Origin: an uncultured Candidatus Melainabacteria bacterium
Lineage (GTDB): Bacteria; Cyanobacteriota; Vampirovibrionia; Gastranaerophilales; Gastranaerophilaceae
DNA length: 64,000 bases
Assembly: GCA_947364235.1 (NCBI GenBank)
Contig: CANARY010000004.1
Location: forward strand, 1-64,000
Direction of reading: 5' to 3'
Numbering within the stretch: position 1 is the stretch's first letter; each line of letters starts with the position of its first letter. Shown piece after piece: positions 15,661-24,788 of the stretch. A model generated the notes under the pieces. That model did not search any database. It was not told where the DNA came from and saw only the letters and a list, made by a program, of their open reading frames with translations. The translations under genes were made by a program, and so were the position numbers.

Positions 15661-16290
15661 ATGTCTCATAATCATAGAATTTCTAACAGAAATGAAAAAC
15701 GAACCCTAATAGTTATTATTTTTACTGTAATTGCAATGTTTGCAGAAATAGTATATGGTTATTTTACAAATTCAATGGCGCTTTTGGCTGACGGGTATCA
15801 TATGGGTACTCATGCGCTTGCTCTTGGTTTAACGTTTGCAGCTTATATTTTGATGAGAAAATTTAATACAGAAAAAATCGGAACGCTTGCCGGATATACA
15901 AGTTCGTTATTTTTGGGATTTACGGGTTTGTGGATAATTGCAGAAGCTGTGCATAGGTTTTTTAATCCGCTTGAAATCAGATTTGAAGAAGCGATTATTG
16001 TTGCAATAATCGGGCTTATTGTAAATGTTGTTTGTATTTTGATTATGGAATGTAAGCATCATCATGAAATTGATTACAATTTTAAAGCAGCATATTTACA
16101 TATTTTGGCTGACGCTTTAACTTCTATACTTGCAATTGGTGCGTTATTTGCAGGCAAATATTTTCATTTTATTTATTTTGACCCATTGATTGGTATTTTA
16201 GGCGGTATTTTAATTTTAAAATGGGCAGCTGGTCTTTTAAAAGATACGGTTGTAATTCTTATTGATTTAAAGCCAAAATTTGGGGAATAA
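15661..16290 (+). CDS. Cation diffusion facilitator metal exporter
   Basis: 209 residues with six membrane segments. The metal-site residues are Asp44, His47 and His51 in 'ADGYHMGTHA' in helix II and His147 and Asp151 in 'HILADALTS' in helix V. Helix II has His rather than Asp at the last site, as in DmeF-type (Co/Ni/Zn) members. The cytosolic C-terminal domain usual in CDF proteins is missing, the protein ending just after helix VI. His-rich 'ECKHHHE' lies in the loop. GGAG precedes the ATG. The operator upstream points to control by the divergent ArsR protein. Confidence 0.88.
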   Translation: MSHNHRISNRNEKRTLIVIIFTVIAMFAEIVYGYFTNSMALLADGYHMGTHALALGLTFAAYILMRKFNTEKIGTLAGYTSSLFLGFTGLWIIAEAVHRFFNPLEIRFEEAIIVAIIGLIVNVVCILIMECKHHHEIDYNFKAAYLHILADALTSILAIGALFAGKYFHFIYFDPLIGILGGILILKWAAGLLKDTVVILIDLKPKFGE

Positions 16291-16380
16291 ATTCTATTGA
16301 CGAAAAAGTTTTAATATAGATAATTATTCTTACACAATATTGTATAGTCTAGAAGTATTAGAATTAAGGAAAATAGCAGA

Positions 16381-19300
16381 ATGAGAAAGAAAAGTAAACA
16401 CTTGTTGGTTTGCAGCGTTGCTTTAAGTTTTTTATGCGCTGCGACTTTAAACTGTGCCGAAGCTGCATACGTTGCTCCGCCGTCATATTCTAATGTTGTT
16501 GACGGAAATAATGGCGGGCAGAGAATGGAATCTGGAAGTAATCTGGATTCATATTATTTTAAAAACTTAACTCCGGTTTCAGATACTATTAACGGGGGTG
16601 CTTTAGATTTTACCGGATATAATTTGAAAAATTCTTTATTTGAAAATAACAGTGCAAACTCAGGCGGTGCTATAAGTGCTTGGGGTGAAATGCCTATGCT
16701 GGATAATGTTAGATTTGTTTCAAATTCAGCGCAGTATCTTGGCGGTGCTGTAAAATTTGCCGGCAATGGAAGTTTTATGATGCAGCAGATTGATAATTCT
16801 GTTTTTGAGAATAATTATGCAGGAACGCGCGGAGGGGCAATTCACATAAGCGGAAATCCGTATCTTACATATATTAAAAACACAAATTTCATAAATAACA
16901 AAGCTGGTCAGCTTGGCGGTGCTATATATTATGCTCCATCAACAGCGTCCTCTAAGCTTCGTATAGAATCAGGCGACGGCGGTACATATTATTTCTCCGG
17001 CAATAAACAAAATGTAGAATATGGTGATGAACATGCTGTATCAAACGCTTTGTTTATTGAAAGAGGAACGGTAGAGTTAAAAACTCAAAACCATGAAACA
17101 AGCAGGCTGGTGTTTGATGATGGAATTGAAGGAAGCAGTATTGATAATGCAAAGCTTCATATTATATCAATGGGCGGCGGTGAGATTGAGTTAAACAATG
17201 AAATTAAAAATGTTTCTTTGACTCACAAATCCGGAACACTTGTTTTAAACGGTTCAAATATGCTGTCAGAAGGAGCTTCAATTCTTAATAATGTTGATTT
17301 AACTTTTGCTCCGGATGGAGAAAGCAGTATAAGATTTGATATTGCAAATGGAAAAATTGATAATTTAAATATTAGAAACCTTAATATTCAAAATCCAAGC
17401 GGCGAGCAGAAAATGACGATTGCTTTTGATGCAGATTTAAAAGAGGGTCAAAGCGATTTATTTAATATTTCTAACAATATGACAGGCGGAATTGATTTTG
17501 ATTCTGATCATTTTGAAGTTAATATTCTTCAAAATGGTGATGCTGACGGATTTCAGCTGTTTAATAAAATCTCTAACGGGTTTAAATTTGACGGTGAGCT
17601 TGTTCAGTACAATGAGTCAATGAAGTATATTTTATCTGTTGGCGAAAATGGATTTATTAATGTTAAGAAAGATATGGCAAATGGTTTGCCTGATGCTATT
17701 ACATCAGATGAAGCTATTAGAGAATATAAAGCTTCTCCTGGTATGAATGTAATGTTAAGTGATGCGCTTGGAGCTATGACTGGCGAATCATTGAGGATTA
17801 ACATGAACGGTAATGATTTGGATGCTTGCAATAATTCTGGTGTTATTGTATCTGAAGGACAAAAACTTGAGTTTAAAAATGGAAATACCATACACAATTT
17901 TTATACTTCTTCTAACGGTGCAGTAGTTAACAATACAGGCGGCGACATAATTATTACTGATTCTACTATTAAGAATAATACTGCTGATGGAAAGGGCGGA
18001 GCGATTTATTCAAATGGCGGAAATGTAATTATCAATGCAGATACAAAAGATGTTGTGTTTAAAGACAATATTGCAAATAATTTATCAGCAGGTCCAGTTC
18101 GTTCAACAGAAGCTGCAGGAAACGATATTCATCTTGAAGCTGCTTCATTAACAGTAAACGGTTCAAGAAATACTGTTTTTGGAAGCGGTATTTCAGGAGA
18201 TGGCGAGATTCGCAAAAATGGTTCAGGAACTATGGTTCTTGGCGGAAACAACGCTTCTTATACAGGAGATGTTTATTATAATGAAGGTATGACTCAGCTT
18301 CAAGCTGGTGCATCTTATTTCAATGCTCAGAATACTCATTTTGCAAACAATGCAGGATTGAGCTTGATAAATAACAGCGCAGAAGATAATGTAAACTTTG
18401 GTAATTTACATTTGGACGGTAATGCAAGGATTGGAATTGATATTGATGCAACTAGAGGCAGAAGTGATAAGTTTGGTGCTGAGAGCTTAACAGGAGAAGG
18501 CAAGATTATTATCGATAATATTAATCTTACATCATTAAGCGATCCGACTCTTGCAAATATGAACTTTGAAGTTATTTCTCTTGATGTAGATAATGGAAGC
18601 CCTTTGATTGGAAATGTTGAGCTTGGTTCTTCTTCTGCAACAGAAGTTTTAGGACCAATTTACAAATACAAATCAAGTTATAATTCTGCAACAGGTATTA
18701 TGTCATTAAATGGCGGCGGAGCTACAAGTGACGGATATAACCCGGCAGTACTTGCTTCTCCGATTGCTGCTTTAATAGGCGGGTATTTAACTCAGCTTAA
18801 TTCTTATGACATGGCTTTTTATAATTCAGATATGTACATGCTGAAAACTCGTAAACAGAGGGAAGCTTTGAAGCTTAAGAATAAATACGCTTCGAACGAA
18901 GGCGGAATCTTCTCTCCAATAATGGATCCTTATAAAGATGAAAATGTTTGGTTCAAGCCTTATTCTGTGTTTGAAAACGTAAAACTCCAAAGAGGTCCTA
19001 AAGTTTCAAACGTTGCTTATGGTTCTTTCTTTGGTTATGACAGCGAGCTTAAAGATATCGGACACGGATTTGACGGAATGTGGTCTTTATATGCAGGATA
19101 CAATGGAAGCCACCAGTCTTATCTTGGTAATGGTATTTGGCAGAACGGCGGTACTTTAGGCGCAACAGGCGTTGTTTATAAGAATAATTTCTTTTCTGCT
19201 TTGACAGCGAACGTGGGTGCAAACTCCGGCAGTGCAGATACTATGTACGGTACAGATAACTTCTCAATGCTTATGACAGGTATTGCTTCAAAAACCGGAT

Positions 19301-19701
19301 ATAATTGGGAGCTTTTCAAAGAAAAAATGATTATCCAGCCGCATTATTTAATGTCTTACAGCTTTGTAAATACTTTTGATTACACAAATGCAGCAGGTTT
19401 AAGCATAAACTCTCAGCCTTTGAATGCAATCCAGATTTCACCGGGATTGAGGGTTATCGGTAACTTGCCGAAAGGATGGAAGCCTTATTTGAACTTCTCA
19501 ATAGTATGGAATATTATGGACGACATAAGATTTAGAGCAAATAATGTTGCTTTGCCTGAAATGAGTGTTAAGCCATATTTTAACTACGGATTTGGTGTTC
19601 AAAAAACAGGCGAAAGGGTCGGAGGTTTCTTGCAGACTCTGTTTAGATCCGGCGGAAGATCCGGTGTCGCTTTCCAAGCAGGTTTCAATATCGCTTTATA
19701 A
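16381..19701 (+). CDS. Autotransporter with Pmp-like 'GGAI' passenger repeats
   Basis: 1106 residues. A signal peptide covers about 1-28, ending 'LNCAEA'. The passenger (about 30-790) is a beta-helix type sequence with repeats such as 'NNSANSGGAISAW', 'NNYAGTRGGAIHI' and 'NNTADGKGGAIYS', much like the FxxN/GGAI repeats of chlamydial Pmp proteins. The last 270 residues, starting near 'ENVWFKPYSVFENVKL', form the outer-membrane beta-barrel and end in 'FQAGFNIAL'. It should be surface exposed, perhaps for adhesion. It shows that the host has an outer membrane. AAGGAA lies before the ATG and a terminator follows. Confidence 0.88.
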   Translation: MRKKSKHLLVCSVALSFLCAATLNCAEAAYVAPPSYSNVVDGNNGGQRMESGSNLDSYYFKNLTPVSDTINGGALDFTGYNLKNSLFENNSANSGGAISAWGEMPMLDNVRFVSNSAQYLGGAVKFAGNGSFMMQQIDNSVFENNYAGTRGGAIHISGNPYLTYIKNTNFINNKAGQLGGAIYYAPSTASSKLRIESGDGGTYYFSGNKQNVEYGDEHAVSNALFIERGTVELKTQNHETSRLVFDDGIEGSSIDNAKLHIISMGGGEIELNNEIKNVSLTHKSGTLVLNGSNMLSEGASILNNVDLTFAPDGESSIRFDIANGKIDNLNIRNLNIQNPSGEQKMTIAFDADLKEGQSDLFNISNNMTGGIDFDSDHFEVNILQNGDADGFQLFNKISNGFKFDGELVQYNESMKYILSVGENGFINVKKDMANGLPDAITSDEAIREYKASPGMNVMLSDALGAMTGESLRINMNGNDLDACNNSGVIVSEGQKLEFKNGNTIHNFYTSSNGAVVNNTGGDIIITDSTIKNNTADGKGGAIYSNGGNVIINADTKDVVFKDNIANNLSAGPVRSTEAAGNDIHLEAASLTVNGSRNTVFGSGISGDGEIRKNGSGTMVLGGNNASYTGDVYYNEGMTQLQAGASYFNAQNTHFANNAGLSLINNSAEDNVNFGNLHLDGNARIGIDIDATRGRSDKFGAESLTGEGKIIIDNINLTSLSDPTLANMNFEVISLDVDNGSPLIGNVELGSSSATEVLGPIYKYKSSYNSATGIMSLNGGGATSDGYNPAVLASPIAALIGGYLTQLNSYDMAFYNSDMYMLKTRKQREALKLKNKYASNEGGIFSPIMDPYKDENVWFKPYSVFENVKLQRGPKVSNVAYGSFFGYDSELKDIGHGFDGMWSLYAGYNGSHQSYLGNGIWQNGGTLGATGVVYKNNFFSALTANVGANSGSADTMYGTDNFSMLMTGIASKTGYNWELFKEKMIIQPHYLMSYSFVNTFDYTNAAGLSINSQPLNAIQISPGLRVIGNLPKGWKPYLNFSIVWNIMDDIRFRANNVALPEMSVKPYFNYGFGVQKTGERVGGFLQTLFRSGGRSGVAFQAGFNIAL

Positions 19702-19711
19702 TAATTTAGAA

Positions 19712-19742
19712 AAGAGAGGATGAAAATCCTCTCTTTTTTTTA
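19712..19742 (+). terminator. Intrinsic terminator after the autotransporter
   Basis: AAGAGAGGAT and ATCCTCTCTT form a ten-base-pair stem with a GAAA loop, followed by a T tract. Confidence 0.9.
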
Positions 19743-19776
19743 TCAAATATTAAAATTTCCTTAATTTTTTAGGATT

Positions 19777-19804
19777 TTGATTAAATTTGTTATATAAATA
19801 TAAT
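19777..19804 (+). promoter_or_regulatory. Probable groESL promoter
   Basis: TTGATT, a 16-base spacer and TATAAT, 25 bases before the groES start. No CIRCE inverted repeat is seen between the terminator and groES, so HrcA control is not evident. Confidence 0.5.
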
Positions 19805-19829
19805 TGTAAATGAATAGGAGGATTATATT

Positions 19830-20117
19830 ATGGCATTAAAACCATTACAGGACAGAATTGTTATTAGAGTTATTGAAGATACAGAACAAACTTCCGGCGG
19901 TATTTTTATTCCGGACAGCGCAAAAGAAAAACCTCAAAAAGGTGAAGTTGTTGCAGTTGGCGAAGGCAAAACTAATGACAAAGGCGAAAAAGAACCTATG
20001 GAAGTTAAAGTAGGAGATGTCATTCTTTACGCTAAATATGCCGGTACAGAAGTTAAAATGGACGGAGTTGAGTACAAAATCTTATCAATCAAAGATGCAT
20101 TAGCAGTTGTGGAATAA
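19830..20117 (+). CDS. groES: Co-chaperonin GroES
   Basis: 95 residues, normal length. The family text 'LKPLQDRIVIRVIEDTEQTS' at the start, the mobile loop 'GGIFIPDSAKEKPQ' and 'GDVILYAKYAGTEVK' are clear. It caps GroEL during folding. AGGAGG stands seven to eight bases before the ATG. groEL follows after 30 bases in the same operon. Confidence 0.98.
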   Translation: MALKPLQDRIVIRVIEDTEQTSGGIFIPDSAKEKPQKGEVVAVGEGKTNDKGEKEPMEVKVGDVILYAKYAGTEVKMDGVEYKILSIKDALAVVE

Positions 20118-20144
20118 CAATATAAACTAGTAAGAAAGGTATAA

Positions 20145-21794
<1,650 letters not shown>

Positions 21795-21843
21795 TTCAGA
21801 GTGTAGTCCGAATTCACCGGCGGTGAATGAGTATAAATATTTT

Positions 21844-21882
21844 GCAGCAGGCGGAAACCTTAGGTTTCCGCCTGCTGCTTTT
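21844..21882 (+). terminator. Strong terminator after groEL
   Basis: A 16-base-pair perfect stem (GCAGCAGGCGGAAACC with its complement) around TTA, then four T. It lies just before the end of the antisense relic on the other strand. Confidence 0.92.
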
Positions 21883-22069
21883 ACAAAGTTTTTCGGAATT
21901 TTGTTACTTTTTTGCTTAAATTCTCTGACTTTTCAACAAGGATTTCGCTGATTGTCATTATGTCACCTTCGTGCAATTCAAGAGTTTTCGTAAACAAAAT
22001 TTCTTTCAGCATTCTAATCAAACAATCTATGCACTAAAAATCTTTTTCCAATTCCTCAAAATTTGCCAT
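21881..22069 (-). pseudogene. Short gene interrupted by an in-frame TAG
   Basis: The minus strand has AAGGAG seven bases before an ATG at 22069, eleven codons (MANFEELEKDF), a TAG, and then 51 further open codons in the same frame ('CIDCLIRMLKEIL', 'HEGDIMTISEILVEKS') to a TAA at 21881. The good ribosome site and the continued frame suggest a 62-residue protein with an early amber mutation, or a recoded stop. No family recognised. Confidence 0.5.
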
Positions 22070-22130
22070 GTTAACTCCTTTTGTTGATTTTTGTAAACTT
22101 ATAAATACTGTTGCAAGTATTTAAGTACTG

Positions 22131-22165
22131 AATATGGAACTTATAATAATAAAAAGTTCCATATT
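22131..22165. promoter_or_regulatory. 12-bp inverted repeat around a -10 box
   Basis: AATATGGAACTT and AAGTTCCATATT are perfect complements separated by 11 bases. A TATAAT at 22142-22147 lies between the arms. The site sits between the divergent amber-interrupted gene and the HTH gene, as expected for an autoregulatory operator. The link to the HTH protein is inference. Confidence 0.6.
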
Positions 22166-22175
22166 TGTCAACTAA

Positions 22176-22412
22176 ATGGCTAAAATGTATAATAAGTTTA
22201 TGAAATTGCGAGTTAGAGAACAAATAAAAACATTATTATTGCAGGAAGGAATCTATTTAAAAGATTTAGCACAAATGATTTCAGAGAAAACAGGTAAATA
22301 TTGTGCACCGAATTGTTTATCCAGAAAGCTTACGCGTGGAACTCTTTCATACAATGACACTCTTATGATAGCAGAGCTTCTTGGTTACGAAATAAGTTTT
22401 AATAAAATTTAA
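22176..22412 (+). CDS. Small XRE-like DNA-binding protein
   Basis: 78 residues. 'IYLKDLAQMISEKTGKY', 'CLSRKLTRGTLSYNDTLMI' and 'AELLGYEI' give the pattern of small lambda-repressor-like HTH proteins common in Firmicutes and gut bacteria. It probably binds the palindrome just upstream. No Shine-Dalgarno sequence is seen before the ATG. Confidence 0.7.
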   Translation: MAKMYNKFMKLRVREQIKTLLLQEGIYLKDLAQMISEKTGKYCAPNCLSRKLTRGTLSYNDTLMIAELLGYEISFNKI

Positions 22413-22460
22413 GCAAAAAATTTTTTTTACGTGTTTTACTCATGAAAAAAGGAGTAAGAT

Positions 22461-22916
22461 GTGTTATTGATATCAAACCAATATAATTGCAGTACAGTTT
22501 TTGGAACAAAGCAAATTTCGCGTGCGGAGTTAGAGGCTTTGTTGAACAAAGATAAGACAGTAGAGCAGATTGCCAGAAAGTATGGAACAGCATCAAGTAC
22601 GATAAGGGCAAAAATAAAGAAATGCGGATTACAGCTTCCTGCTGATAAGCTTCGCGAGCGTTATAAATCTGAAGCTCTGCCTCTTATCCAGCAAGGCGTG
22701 TCTTTTTCGAAAGTGCGTAAATTGACTGGTATCAGCGAAGAGTATTGTTATCAGCAAATGTTAAAAAACAAGACTGTTAATCCTCGTCAGGTCAGGAATG
22801 AAAAGATTAGAGACTTATTTTATGAAGGTAAGTCTGACGCAGAAATAGGGGAAATACTATCTCTTCATGAGAGTTCAGTTAAGCGCAGCCGTCTTGCTCA
22901 GGGGTTAACAAGATAA
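22461..22916 (+). CDS. Protein with repeated HTH segments
   Basis: 151 residues from a GTG start with GGAG seven bases upstream. Three helix-turn-helix-like segments follow each other: 'KTVEQIARKYGTASSTIRAK', 'VSFSKVRKLTGISEEYCYQQ' and 'KSDAEIGEILSLHESSVKRS'. This resembles resolvase or sigma-4-like HTH arrays. The role is unknown; it may be a regulator encoded with the small XRE-like protein before it. Confidence 0.62.
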   Translation: MLLISNQYNCSTVFGTKQISRAELEALLNKDKTVEQIARKYGTASSTIRAKIKKCGLQLPADKLRERYKSEALPLIQQGVSFSKVRKLTGISEEYCYQQMLKNKTVNPRQVRNEKIRDLFYEGKSDAEIGEILSLHESSVKRSRLAQGLTR

Positions 22917-22933
22917 CAATAATAAGCCAAGGT

Positions 22934-24580
22934 TTATAATTTGTTATAAATTGTGTTGAATTGTTCAATGACTTCAAAATTCCAGCCGCTGTCAATATTC
23001 ATTGCATTTTTGATTAGCAAATTCCAGCTGGAAGGGTTATTTGTATACAAGTTTAAAGCTTTTTCTGTTACTTTCAGGAAGTTTGTAAAGCTATCTTCGT
23101 CGTTAACAAGTTTTGTTTTTGTTTTAAATCCGCAGCCAAGAGTCATATCGTCAAAAATATCAATGACAGTATCGTTATAAATTCCGTTTCTTGATGTCAC
23201 CGGAATGCACCCGTATTTAAGCGCGAGCAGGTGAAGTTCCGAAGTCGGGTTTTCTCTTGCCGGCAGAAGGGTTAAATCGGATGATGCATAGAATTGGGAA
23301 AGGTTGATTTTGCCGTCTATGAAAAGCCATTTGCCGGCCATTTCTTCTTTTTGTTCAAGGTATTCAACCCAGGACTGGATGCTTTTGTTTTGGAGTCCTT
23401 CCGGCATATTAATAATAACCTGCGCATTTTTATTTTCTTCTAAAAGTTTGAGCAGGACTGTAAGTGCTATATCAGCCCCTTCTGGAAAAATTTCTGTAGA
23501 AAATTTACAAAAAATTAAAGGAACTTCGGTTGAAGCTTCAAGGTAGCCTTTAATCTGATGTTCTTTATTTTCAAAAAACTTTGTATCAATAAAATTTGTT
23601 CTTATTCTAGCTTTTGAGAATTCTCTTACAAGGTATTTTTTATTTCTTGCGCGGTATTCTTTGAAGTTTTCTTGTGTAAACTGTTTATAAACAGTATTTT
23701 GTTCTTTGTCTTCATACCCGTACGAAACCCAGCTGCTTCTGCGTTTTCTTTTTTTTATTATGTCAAATAGTACGCCTGAAAGTTCAGGATTTTCAAGGAG
23801 TTCTTCATAATAAGTTTTTGACAAAGCTGCCCAGCCATTTGCTTGTTTAAGTGTTTGATACATTATGTTTTTACATAAATTTGAGCCGAGTTCAAACTTA
23901 GAGAAATCATTAACTGTTAATAAAACTTTTGCTCCTCCGGTGTTCACTCTCTTTACATTTATGCCTCCTATATTTACCCCTTCGAATTCTGAGCCTAAAA
24001 AGAATGGGAAATTATCTGAGTGAACAATATCTGGTTTGAATTTTTTTGTTATGTGTCTTACAACTTTTGCAAACAGTGCAAGGTATTGGAAGCTTTGAGG
24101 TTCATATTCATCAAAAGCTGCGGAGTGTACTCCATAGATTTCGATATTTTCTTTGATGTCTTTGAATTTATACAAAGAAGCTGTGTACTTAATATTTCTG
24201 ATAGAAAAATCAAAGTCTTGGTTGAGTTTTGTTAAACCTTCCGGATTTTTAACCGGCATTAATATTCTGAACTTTTTATCCGGGTATTGTTTTCTAAATG
24301 CTGAAATGTAGTCAATCGGCGGATTTTGCATTGTAATGTACAAAATATTTTTGAAATTTTTGTCTTTAGGGTGAATATAAGAGAACAAAATTTTCCTAAA
24401 GAGCCTGTAATGTGTTTTAAATTTTCGCACAAGCTCTGATTCTTCCGAAAATTTTTCGGAAATTTTTGCATTAGAAGCGTTATATAGAATATCAATCTCT
24501 TGCAAATGTGTTTCTAAATTCTCTTCCATATTTTTAAAGTTATCATATAGTAAGGCTGAAATCAAGTTTACTATTGACAA
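22934..24580 (-). CDS. Diverged glycogen-synthase-like (GT5) protein
   Basis: 548 residues. The middle 'FKPDIVHSDNFPFFLGS' aligns with the 'PDIIHSNDWHT' segment of GlgA. The C-terminal 'LLPARENPTSELHLLALKYG' and 'NDTVIDIFDD...GCGF' match the 'EPCGL..L.ALRYG' and 'DTV' region with the two acceptor-site Glu positions. The N-terminal ADP-glucose-binding K-x-G-G-L motif is absent, replaced by 150 unrelated residues. A canonical glgA begins at 63222, so this is a paralogue, possibly a different glycosyltransferase or an inactive form. Confidence 0.65.
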   Translation of the reverse strand: MSIVNLISALLYDNFKNMEENLETHLQEIDILYNASNAKISEKFSEESELVRKFKTHYRLFRKILFSYIHPKDKNFKNILYITMQNPPIDYISAFRKQYPDKKFRILMPVKNPEGLTKLNQDFDFSIRNIKYTASLYKFKDIKENIEIYGVHSAAFDEYEPQSFQYLALFAKVVRHITKKFKPDIVHSDNFPFFLGSEFEGVNIGGINVKRVNTGGAKVLLTVNDFSKFELGSNLCKNIMYQTLKQANGWAALSKTYYEELLENPELSGVLFDIIKKRKRRSSWVSYGYEDKEQNTVYKQFTQENFKEYRARNKKYLVREFSKARIRTNFIDTKFFENKEHQIKGYLEASTEVPLIFCKFSTEIFPEGADIALTVLLKLLEENKNAQVIINMPEGLQNKSIQSWVEYLEQKEEMAGKWLFIDGKINLSQFYASSDLTLLPARENPTSELHLLALKYGCIPVTSRNGIYNDTVIDIFDDMTLGCGFKTKTKLVNDEDSFTNFLKVTEKALNLYTNNPSSWNLLIKNAMNIDSGWNFEVIEQFNTIYNKL

Positions 24581-24603
24581 ATTTATGAGCTTTGAATTAT
24601 ACT
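24574..24603 (+). promoter_or_regulatory. Strong promoter of the leader ORF
   Basis: TTGACA (24574-24579), an 18-base spacer and TATACT (24598-24603). The predicted start of transcription, near 24610, falls within a few bases of the leader ATG at 24613. Confidence 0.75.
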
Positions 24604-24612
24604 TTTTGTACT

Positions 24613-24702
24613 ATGAAAAGCGTACAGATTGTATTAACAAATACATATTCATCTTCCACATGTTCCGGTAAAATGCGGGACGGTGGTTATTTTAGCGCGT
24701 AA
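24613..24702 (+). CDS. Candidate leader peptide (29 aa)
   Basis: A short open frame begins about three bases after the predicted transcription start, so it would be translated from a leaderless message. The peptide has a Ser/Thr/Cys run (TYSSSTCSG) before KMRDGGYFSA. Its codons at 24676-24681 (CGGGAC) can pair with the left arm GTCCCG of the terminator 57 bases downstream. That is the layout of ribosome-controlled attenuation. The peptide matches no known leader that I recall. Confidence 0.45.
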   Translation: MKSVQIVLTNTYSSSTCSGKMRDGGYFSA

Positions 24703-24731
24703 GTTTTATATGCAGTAGAATTTAATCTTTT

Positions 24732-24768
24732 AAAAAAGTCCCGTTTGGTGCAAAATGGGACTTTTTTG
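24732..24768 (+). terminator. Terminator or attenuator before the membrane-protein gene
   Basis: AAAAAAGTCCCGTTT and AAATGGGACTTTTTT form a stem of nine pairs (one G-U) extended by A-T pairs, loop GGTGC. It sits between a strong promoter and the gene at 24789, so it would stop transcription unless an alternative fold forms. Confidence 0.8.
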
Positions 24769-24788
24769 TTGTGTAGAAAGGACAATTA

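Noticed and set aside
19741-19829. CIRCE element before groES
   Set aside because: No TTAGCACTC/GAGTGCTAA inverted repeat is present.
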